Below are positions 32,259 to 40,641 of a stretch of DNA of 64,000 bases, one piece after another. The DNA is from Mycobacteroides sp. LB1. GTDB taxonomy: Bacteria; Actinomycetota; Actinomycetes; Mycobacteriales; Mycobacteriaceae. The notes under the pieces are model-generated. The model made no database searches. It saw only the letters and a program-made list of their open reading frames with translations, and had not been told where the DNA came from. Location: assembly GCF_013449725.1 (NCBI RefSeq), contig NZ_JACCFF010000003.1, forward strand, positions 372,001 through 436,000, in the 5' to 3' direction. Numbering within the stretch: the stretch's first letter is position 1; every line of letters begins with the position of its first letter. Both the position numbers and the translations under genes were made by a program.

Positions 32259-33521
32259 TCAGTCGATGACGGGATCAAGCGTTCCCGGCTCATCGCTCCA
32301 GAACGCAAGCGCAGCAAGATGTGCCACGATCCCGACGACGGGCCCGCCGATCAATGCGATCACCGTCCGTTCCTCGAGGCCGAGAGGCAACAGCAGCAAG
32401 AGCGCCGAGACCACCGTGGCACCAACCCATCCCGCCGAGTACGCGAGGTGACGGGCATGCGCCACCGTGGCAGCCCCGGTCAGGGTGAGGAGCGCGATCA
32501 TCACCGCACCCGCCGTCAGCCAGCCCAGGAGCGGTCCACCCGCCTGATACGCGGGATCGAACGCCGTCCGCAGCAGCCAGGGGCCGATGGACGCCGCGAG
32601 TGCGATACCCACCGCTCCGACCCCGATGATGATGGCGGCAGGGGTCAGCAGCGCGTGCAGACGCCGGTCCCGTTCATCCACGAAATGGGCGATGAGGTTG
32701 CCCTGCAGTGCCGTTAGCGGCACCAACAGGGGCGCGCGGGTCAGCGTGACGGCCAGGATCACCACACCGCCGGTGGTGCCGAGATCACCCGCCGTCGACT
32801 GCAACAGCACCGGGAAACCCATCACTAGGACCGCGCTGGCCGCAGCCGCGGCGATCGAATGTCGGGCGCCGCGCAGGAATTCCATGACGTCGACCAGTGC
32901 GGGCACCGTCAGCGCCTCGCGAGTGGGTTTGGACACGAGCGTGAGCAGCAGCCAGGACATCGATCCCGCCACCGTCGCCCAGAGATAGCCGACAAGCCCT
33001 ATGGTGGCCACGAAGGTGACGACGGCAACCACCAAACGGATTCCCGCATCGGTGACCATGAGAACGCCGTATTGGGTCCAGCGACTCGAGCCGGCCAGCG
33101 CGCCCAGCGTGGTCGCGTGCATACAAAACCCGGCGAGCCCGCCGGCCAGCAATGCCACGCTGAGCCAACGGAACTCGGTGAATACGTGCGATGCCCACAG
33201 TGGTGCGGTGCCGACGATCCCGACGGCAGAGGCGATCGCGAATCCGAAGGCGATCCTGATCGGCAGTGTGGTGGCCAGCGGTGACCGCTCCCGCTGCGCC
33301 AGTGATAGCCGCACTTCTCGAGTGGTCTCCTGCAGCAGCCCGTTGGCCGCGCCGGTGACCAAACCGAAAGCGCCCCAGAAGACTCCGAACACAGAGAACA
33401 ACGCGGGACCCAGCTCCCGGGCCGCGAGATACAGCACGATGTAGCCACAGATCGCGCTGATCGCCGTGGCGGCACCGATCCGCGCGACACTGGAGCGGGC
33501 GCTGGGGCCGGCGTCGGTCAC
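32259..33521 (-). CDS. Flippase-like polytopic membrane protein, Rv3630-like
   Basis: A 420-aa protein from GTG 33521, which overlaps the peptidase stop (GTGA); ATG 33569 would overlap by 52 bp. About twelve transmembrane helices start at ARIGAATAISAICGYIVLYL. The regular helix pairs and VTGAANGLLQETTREVRLSL after helix 2 suggest a polysaccharide-flippase/MATE-like fold. It keeps the position of Rv3630 near ppgS. Encoded in an overlapping operon with an NRPS-like protein and an M1 peptidase, so it might export their product. Function unproven. Confidence 0.75.
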   Translation of the reverse strand: MTDAGPSARSSVARIGAATAISAICGYIVLYLAARELGPALFSVFGVFWGAFGLVTGAANGLLQETTREVRLSLAQRERSPLATTLPIRIAFGFAIASAVGIVGTAPLWASHVFTEFRWLSVALLAGGLAGFCMHATTLGALAGSSRWTQYGVLMVTDAGIRLVVAVVTFVATIGLVGYLWATVAGSMSWLLLTLVSKPTREALTVPALVDVMEFLRGARHSIAAAAASAVLVMGFPVLLQSTAGDLGTTGGVVILAVTLTRAPLLVPLTALQGNLIAHFVDERDRRLHALLTPAAIIIGVGAVGIALAASIGPWLLRTAFDPAYQAGGPLLGWLTAGAVMIALLTLTGAATVAHARHLAYSAGWVGATVVSALLLLLPLGLEERTVIALIGGPVVGIVAHLAALAFWSDEPGTLDPVID

Positions 33522-34870
33522 TTCCGGTCCAAGGGTGGGAGGCGTTTCTCGTACAGCCACGCGGACCACAATGGCCGCAACGATTCGTCGGAGTACCCGG
33601 CGGCCAGGCCCGTGAAGTCATCGGTAATGACGGTGCTGTGCCGGTATCGAGTGGTCCAGTCCTGCAGTAGCTCAAAGAACTTCACGTCGCCCAGCCGCAA
33701 CCGCAATGCGTGCAGCGTCAACGCCCCACGTTTGTACACGCGATCGTCGAACATCAGTTGCGGGCCCGGGTCGGCCAATAGTAAGTCTTGCGGGAGGTCC
33801 TTGAGCTTCTGGTGATAGTGCCGGGCGCGGGCATCGGCCGACGGTCCGCCGGACTCCTCGGACCACAGCCATTCGGCGTAACAGGCGAATCCTTCATGCA
33901 GCCAGATGTCACGCCAACGGCGTGCGGTGACGCTATTGCCGAACCACTGGTGCGCCAGCTCGTGCGCGACGAGCCGCTCGGAGTGCCGCTCCCCATCGCA
34001 ATGGTTGGCGCCGAACACCGAAATGCCTTGTGCTTCAAGAGGGATATCGAGATCATCATCGGCGACCACGACAGTGTATCCGGCGGCGAAGGGGTAAGGA
34101 CCGAACTGTTTGATGAACAGCTTCATCATCTGCGGCTGTCTACCGAAGTCGTATGCGAACCGGTCACGTAGACGCGATGGCAGCGCGGCGCTCATCGGTA
34201 CCGGATTCTTGGCGAGCTTGACGGTCTGATAATCGCCGATCTGCAATGTCGCCAGGTATGGGGCCATCGGCTCTGGCTGCTCGTAGGTCCAGGTGGTATG
34301 CGCCGCCCGTACGCGCCGGGATACCAGCTCCCCATTGGAGATAACGCAGTATGGGCTGTCGCTGCTGATGACAAACCGGTAGCTTGCCTTGGAGCTGGGG
34401 TGGTCGTCACAGGGGAACCAGGACGCCGCACCGTTGGGCTGTCCGGCCACCAGCACGCCGTTGGTTAGCTCCTCGAACCCGACATCTCCCCACATGCTGT
34501 TGACGGGGCGCGGTGATCCGCCGTACCGAATCACGACGGTCATCGCCGCGCCGGCCGGGATGGCGGTGACCAGCTTGACGGAGATCTTTCCGGCGCGATG
34601 TCCGAAATGCGTTGGACGTCTGCCGTTCACGGTCACCTTGGAGACGCTGAGGGTATCGGCGAGATCGAGGGTGAACTCCTTGAGTGTGGCGAGGGTGACG
34701 GCGGTGATTGTCGCGGTACCGGTCAGCCGGTTGATGGCCACCTTGTACTCCAGGTCCAGCTCATAGCGTGACACCCGGTATCCGTAGTTACCGTTCTGCG
34801 GCAGATAGGGGTCTATGACGGGCGGCCTCGGGGGAAGTCTTTTGGCCGCCTTCTTGCCTGGTTTGGTCAT
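33518..34870 (-). CDS. M1 family metallopeptidase
   Basis: A 450-aa gluzincin. H-E-L-A-H in RLVAHELAHQWFGNSVTARR and the Glu 19 residues later in WLHEGFACYAEWLW are the HExxH-(18)-E zinc site. GAASWFPCDDHPSSKASYRF and the exopeptidase-like QGISVFGAN precede it. It lacks the long C-terminal helical domain of aminopeptidase N, so it belongs to the short actinobacterial group. Cytoplasmic (no signal). The ATG overlaps the NRPS-like stop by 4 bp. Confidence 0.9.
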   Translation of the reverse strand: MTKPGKKAAKRLPPRPPVIDPYLPQNGNYGYRVSRYELDLEYKVAINRLTGTATITAVTLATLKEFTLDLADTLSVSKVTVNGRRPTHFGHRAGKISVKLVTAIPAGAAMTVVIRYGGSPRPVNSMWGDVGFEELTNGVLVAGQPNGAASWFPCDDHPSSKASYRFVISSDSPYCVISNGELVSRRVRAAHTTWTYEQPEPMAPYLATLQIGDYQTVKLAKNPVPMSAALPSRLRDRFAYDFGRQPQMMKLFIKQFGPYPFAAGYTVVVADDDLDIPLEAQGISVFGANHCDGERHSERLVAHELAHQWFGNSVTARRWRDIWLHEGFACYAEWLWSEESGGPSADARARHYHQKLKDLPQDLLLADPGPQLMFDDRVYKRGALTLHALRLRLGDVKFFELLQDWTTRYRHSTVITDDFTGLAAGYSDESLRPLWSAWLYEKRLPPLDRK

Positions 34871-37800
34871 GCGGCCGCTGGACCCTGGTCATCTGGGTCC
34901 TTGTCCTTTGGACCCCTGCCGGCCTTGGGCTTCTTTGGTGCCAGTGGGTCCAGTTTGCTCCATGGCGAAATCGGGTTTCCCTGCCATCGGGTAGACGGAG
35001 GGACCACATCACCGCGGACCACGAGGGAGGCGGGACCAACGGTGGCACCCGCGCCGAGCTCTGCGGCGGGCAGCGCCACACAATGCGGTCCCAGGGTGGC
35101 GCCCTCGCCGAGAGTCACGGTGTCCATTCGCATGATCCGGTCGTGGAACAGGTGTGTCTGCACCACACAGCCGCGGTTCACGGTCGCGCCCTTGCCCAGG
35201 GTCACCAGATCGGCCTCGGGTAGCCAGTAGGTCTCGCACCACACACCGCGGCCGATCTTCGCGCCCAGCCCGCGAAGCCACCAGTTCTGCATCACCGTTC
35301 CCGATGCGGCGCGTGCAAACCACACGGCGGCAACCGTTTCCACAAATGTATCGGCGACCTCGTTGCGCCAGACAAACGACGACCACAGCGGCTTCTCGAC
35401 GGACTTTGTGCGGCCCACCACCACCCATTTGGCCACCACGCTGATCACGCCCGCCACCAGTCCGGCAGCCAGCAGCACCACCCCGCTCAATGCGGCAGCC
35501 ACCCAGAAGTTGAACCGGATGGCAATCGTCTGCAGGGTCAACAGCACCCCGACACCGATCCCGAACGTGACGATGATCGGAATGATGCGGCAGGTTTCGA
35601 CGATCGAGCGCATGACCTTGAGTCGGAACGGCGGCTCGAATGTGCGCGCGGAGTCCGCGTCATCGGCCTTGCGGCGCAGCCGTTTCGGCGGGCTACCGAT
35701 CCACGATGAACCCGATTTCGCCTTATGGGGGGTCGCGGACAGCACGGCCACCAGCGCATCGTTGGGAACCTTGCGGCCGGGTTGGGTGATCCCCGAGTTA
35801 CCCAGGAACGCGCGCTTCCCGATCCGGGCCTTGGCGATGTGGATCCAGCCACCCCCCAACTCATAGGAGGCGACCATGGTGTCATCGGCCAGAAAGGCGC
35901 CGTCGTCCACTTCGGTGAACTTTGGCATCAGCAGTGCCGTCGAAATCTCGGTGTTCTTACCGATTTTCGCGCCCAGTATGCGCAGCCACCACGGAGTCAG
36001 CAGGCTTGCGTAGATGGGGAATAGATAGTTACGCGCGGCGTCCATCAGGCGTTCGGTGCCCCACAGCTGCCACCCCTGTCGCCCGCGGACCGGGTGGTAC
36101 CCCTCGTGCACGCCGATCGACAGTAACCGCACCAGCACCACGGTGATGCCGGCGTAAACGATCACACTGACCAACGCCGCGCCGGGAGTCCAGATGAGTG
36201 CGGGCACAACGGCTTCACAAATCGTGGCGGCATCCTTGATGCCGAATGCCACCACGGCCAAACCGGCCGCCAACGCCAACAGCGGCAGTCCACCGATCAG
36301 GATGGAGGTTATTCCGTAGATCGCAATCCACTGCGCGGCACGGGGTGGACGATAATCGGGCCACGGATGACGCGCCTTACCGGATTTGACGGCCGGCGAA
36401 CCCTTCCAGTACTGACCGTTCTTCACCCGCCCTATGACACCGGAACCCGGTGCCACGTCGGCGTTCTTACCGATAACCGCTCCCGGCAGCAGGGTGGTGC
36501 GTGCCCCTACGGTGGCGTCATCGCCGATGATGATCGGGCCGAGGTGGAACTTGTCGCCATCCACCCAATGCCCGGACAGATCGACTTCGGGCTCGACGGA
36601 ACTGCGGTGACCAAGGGTCAGCCATCCGGTTACCGGCGGCGAGGAATGGAGGTCAACGCCGTTGCCGACACGCGCACCCAAGGCTCTGGCGTAGTACACC
36701 ATCCACGGTGCGCCGGAAAGGTTCTCGGCGCCACTGGCGGTGGCCAGCCGGTCGGCGATCCACACACGTAGATGCACGCTCCCGCCACGGGGGTACGTGC
36801 CGGGCTGGACGCCGGATAACAGCAGCCGTGCCCCGATGACGGTAATACTCATGCGGCCCAGGGGAGTGATGAACAGCACGAAGGCCGCCAGCACCAACCA
36901 CCAGTTGACCGTGACCAACCACGGGACCGCGCTGAACGTCGCAAATACGTTGTTGGCCAGGGCAAGCCACGTCGCCCACTGCAGACCTGTGAGCGTGGTC
37001 AGCGGAACGGTCGCGATAACCTGCGCCAGCTCTGCCAGGCGCGGCACCGGCTCGACGATTCGTGGTTCGACCGCGATGGGAGGCGACAGCTCGTCCAGGA
37101 AGGTGGCCAGCGATCCGAGTCGTGGTTGGTCGTACAGGTTCGCGACTGTCACCTGCGGGTAGCGCTGCCGCAATGCCGCCACCAACTGTGCCGCGGAGAG
37201 CGAGCCGCCGCCAAGAGCGAAGAAGTCGGCCCCGGGCCCGTCGATGGGTGCCGCCAGGACGTCGCGCCACAAGCCGGCGAGCCAGCCCATGGTGCCGCCG
37301 AGCTCGGTTGCGTCGTCATCGGGACCCGCCCCCGGCGGCGGCCACGGCAGCGCGTTGCGGTCGACCTTCCCCGATGTGCGCGTGGGTAGTTCGTCCAACT
37401 TGACCAGGCGTGGCACCAATGCCGCGGGAAGTGATTCGGCCAGGCTTGCGCGGGCCGCTGCGATATCGAAGTTGGGGTCGGCGCTGGCGATGTAGCCGAC
37501 CAGCAGCGGGGTGCCGCTGGCGGTCTTGCGCACCGCGGCGGCGCCGCCACTCACGCCGGGCAGGTTGACCAGCGCCGCATCCACCTCGCCGAGTTCGATG
37601 CGGCGGCCGCCGACCTTCACCTGGTCGTCGGCGCGGCCCTGGAAATACAGCCCGTCGGGTTCCAGGCGTACCAGGTCTCCGCTGCGGTAGGCCCGCGACC
37701 ACCCCAAAGTGTCTAGGGGTGCGTACTTTTCGGCGTCCTTCTCCGGGTCGAGGTATTTGGCTAGGCCGATACCGCCGATCACCAGCTCACCGATTGCGCC

Positions 37801-38907
37801 GTAGCCGACCTGATTGCCCTGAGCATCCACGACTGCCAGATCCCAACCGGGTAGCGGCAATCCGATGCTGACGGGGCTCACGCCGTCGAGCTGCGCCGCG
37901 CATGCCACCACGGTCGCCTCGGTGGGGCCATAGGTGTTCCACACCTCGCGCTTGAACGAGTCCTCACCTCCGTCGCCCAAGGCCAGCCGCTCCGCCAGAT
38001 CCGGCGGGCAGGCCTCGCCGCCGAAGATCAGCAGGCGGACGGCCTCCAGAGCTTCTGCCGGCCACAACGCTGCCAGGGTGGGCACCGTGGACACCACGGT
38101 GACATCGCGAGATACCAGCCATGGGCCCAGGTCCATGCCACTGCGCACCAGGGATCGAGGGGCGGGGACCAGGCAGGCGCCGTAACGCCACGCGAGCCAC
38201 ATCTCTTCGCAGGAGGCGTCAAAGGCCACGGACAGACCTGCCAGCACCCGGTCGTCCGGTCCGATCGGGTTGTCTTGCAAGAACATCTGTGCTTCGGCGT
38301 CGACGAAGGCGGCGGCATTGCGATGCGTTACCGCTACCCCCTTGGGGGTGCCGGTGGAACCCGACGTGAAGATGATCCACGCGTCGTCGCGTGGTGTCGG
38401 CTTGGTGGCGCGCCAGCCCCGCGACGACCCGGGGCCGCGAACGAGCCCGTCGGGGGTGATGACGGCTGCCACCTGCGCCTCACCGAACACCAGTGCCGCA
38501 CGCTCCTCGGGATCATCGGCGTCGACGGGAACGTATGCGGCTCCGGCGGCCAGAGTCGCCAGGATCGCCACGTAGAGCGAGTAGCTGCCGGACGGCATAC
38601 GGATGCCGACCCGATCACCGCGCCCGATCCCCCTGGCGCCAAGCCATTCGACGCTCGACTCGACGTCGACGATGAGTTCGGAGTAGGTGAGTTGCACCGT
38701 GCCGTCGTCGATGGCGGGAGCGTCGGGGTTCTCCGCGGCCGTCGCGTAGAGAATGTCGATCAGGGTGCGCGCCGGAGGCGCGGACCCACCGAGGAGGTAC
38801 TGCGGGGGGATCGGGTTCTTCGCGCCAGCGGGAGGCTCGGGTTGAGGCACGGGATCCGGTGCCTCTTCGCGCGCGCGGGTGGTGGGTGACTCGTCGGGGC
38901 CGGTCAC
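34867..38907 (-). CDS. Pls/PosA-type NRPS-like protein (adenylation, carrier, transferase)
   Basis: A 1346-aa protein. GTG 38907 has AGGAG at good distance; ATG 39033 is possible. An adenylation domain (about 60-525) has WIIFTSGSTGTPKGVAVTH (A3), NTYGPTEATV (A5) and PTRTSGKVDRNALPWP (A10). A carrier domain has its Ser at 569 in DFFALGGGSLSAAQLV. A long membrane C-terminal region with left-handed beta-helix (hexapeptide) transferase repeats follows (about 720-1346). This is the layout of Pls/PosA/Dip synthetases: polylysine-like isopeptide polymers or small peptides made at the membrane. There is no condensation domain, as in that family. Confidence 0.85.
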   Translation of the reverse strand: MTGPDESPTTRAREEAPDPVPQPEPPAGAKNPIPPQYLLGGSAPPARTLIDILYATAAENPDAPAIDDGTVQLTYSELIVDVESSVEWLGARGIGRGDRVGIRMPSGSYSLYVAILATLAAGAAYVPVDADDPEERAALVFGEAQVAAVITPDGLVRGPGSSRGWRATKPTPRDDAWIIFTSGSTGTPKGVAVTHRNAAAFVDAEAQMFLQDNPIGPDDRVLAGLSVAFDASCEEMWLAWRYGACLVPAPRSLVRSGMDLGPWLVSRDVTVVSTVPTLAALWPAEALEAVRLLIFGGEACPPDLAERLALGDGGEDSFKREVWNTYGPTEATVVACAAQLDGVSPVSIGLPLPGWDLAVVDAQGNQVGYGAIGELVIGGIGLAKYLDPEKDAEKYAPLDTLGWSRAYRSGDLVRLEPDGLYFQGRADDQVKVGGRRIELGEVDAALVNLPGVSGGAAAVRKTASGTPLLVGYIASADPNFDIAAARASLAESLPAALVPRLVKLDELPTRTSGKVDRNALPWPPPGAGPDDDATELGGTMGWLAGLWRDVLAAPIDGPGADFFALGGGSLSAAQLVAALRQRYPQVTVANLYDQPRLGSLATFLDELSPPIAVEPRIVEPVPRLAELAQVIATVPLTTLTGLQWATWLALANNVFATFSAVPWLVTVNWWLVLAAFVLFITPLGRMSITVIGARLLLSGVQPGTYPRGGSVHLRVWIADRLATASGAENLSGAPWMVYYARALGARVGNGVDLHSSPPVTGWLTLGHRSSVEPEVDLSGHWVDGDKFHLGPIIIGDDATVGARTTLLPGAVIGKNADVAPGSGVIGRVKNGQYWKGSPAVKSGKARHPWPDYRPPRAAQWIAIYGITSILIGGLPLLALAAGLAVVAFGIKDAATICEAVVPALIWTPGAALVSVIVYAGITVVLVRLLSIGVHEGYHPVRGRQGWQLWGTERLMDAARNYLFPIYASLLTPWWLRILGAKIGKNTEISTALLMPKFTEVDDGAFLADDTMVASYELGGGWIHIAKARIGKRAFLGNSGITQPGRKVPNDALVAVLSATPHKAKSGSSWIGSPPKRLRRKADDADSARTFEPPFRLKVMRSIVETCRIIPIIVTFGIGVGVLLTLQTIAIRFNFWVAAALSGVVLLAAGLVAGVISVVAKWVVVGRTKSVEKPLWSSFVWRNEVADTFVETVAAVWFARAASGTVMQNWWLRGLGAKIGRGVWCETYWLPEADLVTLGKGATVNRGCVVQTHLFHDRIMRMDTVTLGEGATLGPHCVALPAAELGAGATVGPASLVVRGDVVPPSTRWQGNPISPWSKLDPLAPKKPKAGRGPKDKDPDDQGPAAA

Positions 38908-39023
38908 GCTGCTCCTCGTAATTTCCGCGTCGGTTTTATGGGCCCTGGAGGGGTACCGCAGCGAGCCTATCGGTCTGGATCCGGCTGGGCTCGCCGCCGC
39001 GCGGAAGTAGCCGCGCAGTAAGG

Positions 39024-39295
39024 GTGAAATCATACCGGCAGAGTTTGCTGCGATGGGTGCTGGACATCCACGTCATGAAGTACCTCAAGGACGAGAAACA
39101 GGTACCCCAGACGGGGCAATCGCCATCCGATCCGACGCGCCGCAATACCTGTACGCCCAGCCGTCAGACCTGCGGATCGGGACCATCACCAAGCCCAACT
39201 CCACTGAGATGCGGGACGGCGGCAGCTACGACACGTCCACCGTCGACAAGGACATCACCGCGGTGGTCTCGATGACCTTCGGCGTGCAGCCCTAG
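39024..39295 (+). pseudogene. Unrecognised small gene, frameshifted
   Basis: Codon usage switches frame. From GTG 39024 to about 39112 frame one has mycobacterial third-base G/C (VLDIHVMKYLKDEKQVPQTG). From 39116 to TAG 39295 another frame does (IAIRSDAPQYLYAQPSDLRI to DITAVVSMTFGVQP). Adding one G to the G4 run at 39113-39116 joins them into a protein of about 90 residues. Family unknown. The rest of the 38908-39291 gap holds the promoters. Confidence 0.6.
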
Positions 39296-40263
39296 GCCTC
39301 TTTGGCGGTACGCCTGGTCTTGTACAGGCTGGCAACGGTGGTGATGAGCAGCGTCACGACGATCACCGCAAGGCTTGCCAACGTGGGGATCTCGGGCACA
39401 TGAACCGACTCGCCGCCGTTGATGAACGGCAGCTCATTCTCATGCAACGCATGCAGGATCAGCTTGACGCCGATGAAGAACAGGATGAACGCCAGCCCCT
39501 GAGACAGGTACACCAGCCGCTTGAGCATGTCGCCGAGCAGGAAGTACAGCTGCCGCAGACCCATCAGCGCGAACACGTTCGCTGTGAACACCAGGTACGG
39601 CTCTTTGGTGAGCCCATAGATCGCCGGGATGGAGTCGAGCGCGAACAGCAGGTCGGTGGTGCCCAGCGCGACGATCACCAGGAACATCGGCGTCATCAGC
39701 CGAGTGCCGTTCTCCTTGACCCACAGCCGTAGCCCGTCCCACTTGTCGGTGGTCCGTAGGTGCTTGCGGGCGAACTTGACCACGGGGTTGTCACCGTCAT
39801 CGTCATGCTCGGTGTCGCGCGCAAGATTGATCGCGGTGTAGACCAGGAATGCGCCGAAAAGGTAGAAGATCCACGAGAACTCGTTGATGGCCACCGCGCC
39901 CAGTGCGATGAAGATGCCACGGAAGATCAGCGCCAAGATGATGCCGACCAACAGCGCCTCTTGCTGATAGACCCGGGGCACCTTGAAGCTGGCCATGATG
40001 ATCAAGAAGATGAACAGGTTGTCCACGGACAGGCTGTACTCGGTGAGCCAGCCCGCGAAGAATTCCAGCCCGAACTGGCTGCCGTGGAAGAACCACACCC
40101 AGAGACCGAAGGCCACCGCCAGTCCGACGTAGATGGTCAGTGCGGTCGCGGTTTCTCGGGTTGTCGGTTCGTGGGGCCGTCGACCGATCACGACGATGTC
40201 GAATACCAGGATCGCGACCGTGACGGCCAGCGTGATGATCCATTCGAGCTGAGTTACCTGCAC
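39292..40263 (-). CDS. TerC/Alx family membrane protein, probable Mn2+ exporter
   Basis: A 323-aa protein. GTG 40263 has GGAGG upstream and sits at the end of a yybP-ykoY leader. Nine or so transmembrane helices; WLTEYSLSVDNLFIFLIIMA and TTDLLFALDSIPAIYGLT hold the two S-V-D-N and D-S-I-P-A motifs of the family, GLRQLYFLLGDMLKRL follows. Alx/TerC proteins lower cytoplasmic manganese, and the riboswitch supports that function here. Confidence 0.92.
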   Translation of the reverse strand: MQVTQLEWIITLAVTVAILVFDIVVIGRRPHEPTTRETATALTIYVGLAVAFGLWVWFFHGSQFGLEFFAGWLTEYSLSVDNLFIFLIIMASFKVPRVYQQEALLVGIILALIFRGIFIALGAVAINEFSWIFYLFGAFLVYTAINLARDTEHDDDGDNPVVKFARKHLRTTDKWDGLRLWVKENGTRLMTPMFLVIVALGTTDLLFALDSIPAIYGLTKEPYLVFTANVFALMGLRQLYFLLGDMLKRLVYLSQGLAFILFFIGVKLILHALHENELPFINGGESVHVPEIPTLASLAVIVVTLLITTVASLYKTRRTAKEA

Positions 40264-40395
40264 GATTACCTCCGGTCGCCAAAAAACGCCGGAGGTCTCT
40301 TCCGCCGACCAGATGACCGGCCCGCGGCACCGATCGGACCAATGATGGCCGACGTGATGACGACACCGCAGCGAAGGAATACTCCCCTCCGCCAG
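40264..40395 (-). promoter_or_regulatory. yybP-ykoY (manganese) riboswitch leader of terC
   Basis: On the minus strand the conserved GGGGAGTA (40387-40380), GTCGTCATCACGTCGGCC (40364-40347), GCCGCGGGCCGGTCATC and GGCGGAAGAGACCTCCGGC segments appear in the order of actinobacterial yybP-ykoY aptamers. The 3' aptamer strand CCTCCGG (40295-40289) can pair with either GGCGGAGG (40393-40386, closing P1) or CCGGAGG (40275-40269), which is the terC Shine-Dalgarno. Mn2+ binding would free the ribosome site. A TTTTTT run lies between the two. Confidence 0.88.
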
Positions 40396-40495
40396 CCAGT
40401 GTGCCTCAAAGATGCGGGGATCTGAAATCACGGGGTTGGAATCACAGTGCGCAATGCGCTTGACGGTGGTCGCGGCAGGCGGGCACACTGCGGAC

Positions 40496-40609
40496 AGGTC
40501 ATGAGAACCAGCGACAAGCCCTGGCTAGCTGGTCGGCAACCCTCCTCCACGGTGGGGTGCTCCAGGTGACGACCTGGTCGTGTCCAATCGGGCTCGGCAA
40601 GCGTGGACT
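40496..40609 (+). promoter_or_regulatory. SAM-IV riboswitch upstream of cysteine-desulfurase-like gene
   Basis: AGGTCATGAG, ACCAGCGACAAGCCCTGGC, CTGGTCGGCAACCCTCC, GGTGGGGTGCTCCAGGTGA and GACCTGGTC reproduce the SAM-I/SAM-IV core with P1 AGGTC (40496)/GACCT (40571). GGCAAGCGTGGAC at 40594-40608 is the downstream pseudoknot part typical of mycobacterial SAM-IV. It ends about 33 bp before ATG 40642. S-adenosylmethionine would turn expression off. Confidence 0.88.
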
Positions 40610-40641
40610 CGCCGGGCGGGTCCGGTGAGACAGGATGTCAC

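Noticed and set aside
32266..33490. Rightward and leftward overlapping frames over the flippase-like gene
   Set aside because: They are shadow frames of a high-GC membrane gene with no family character.
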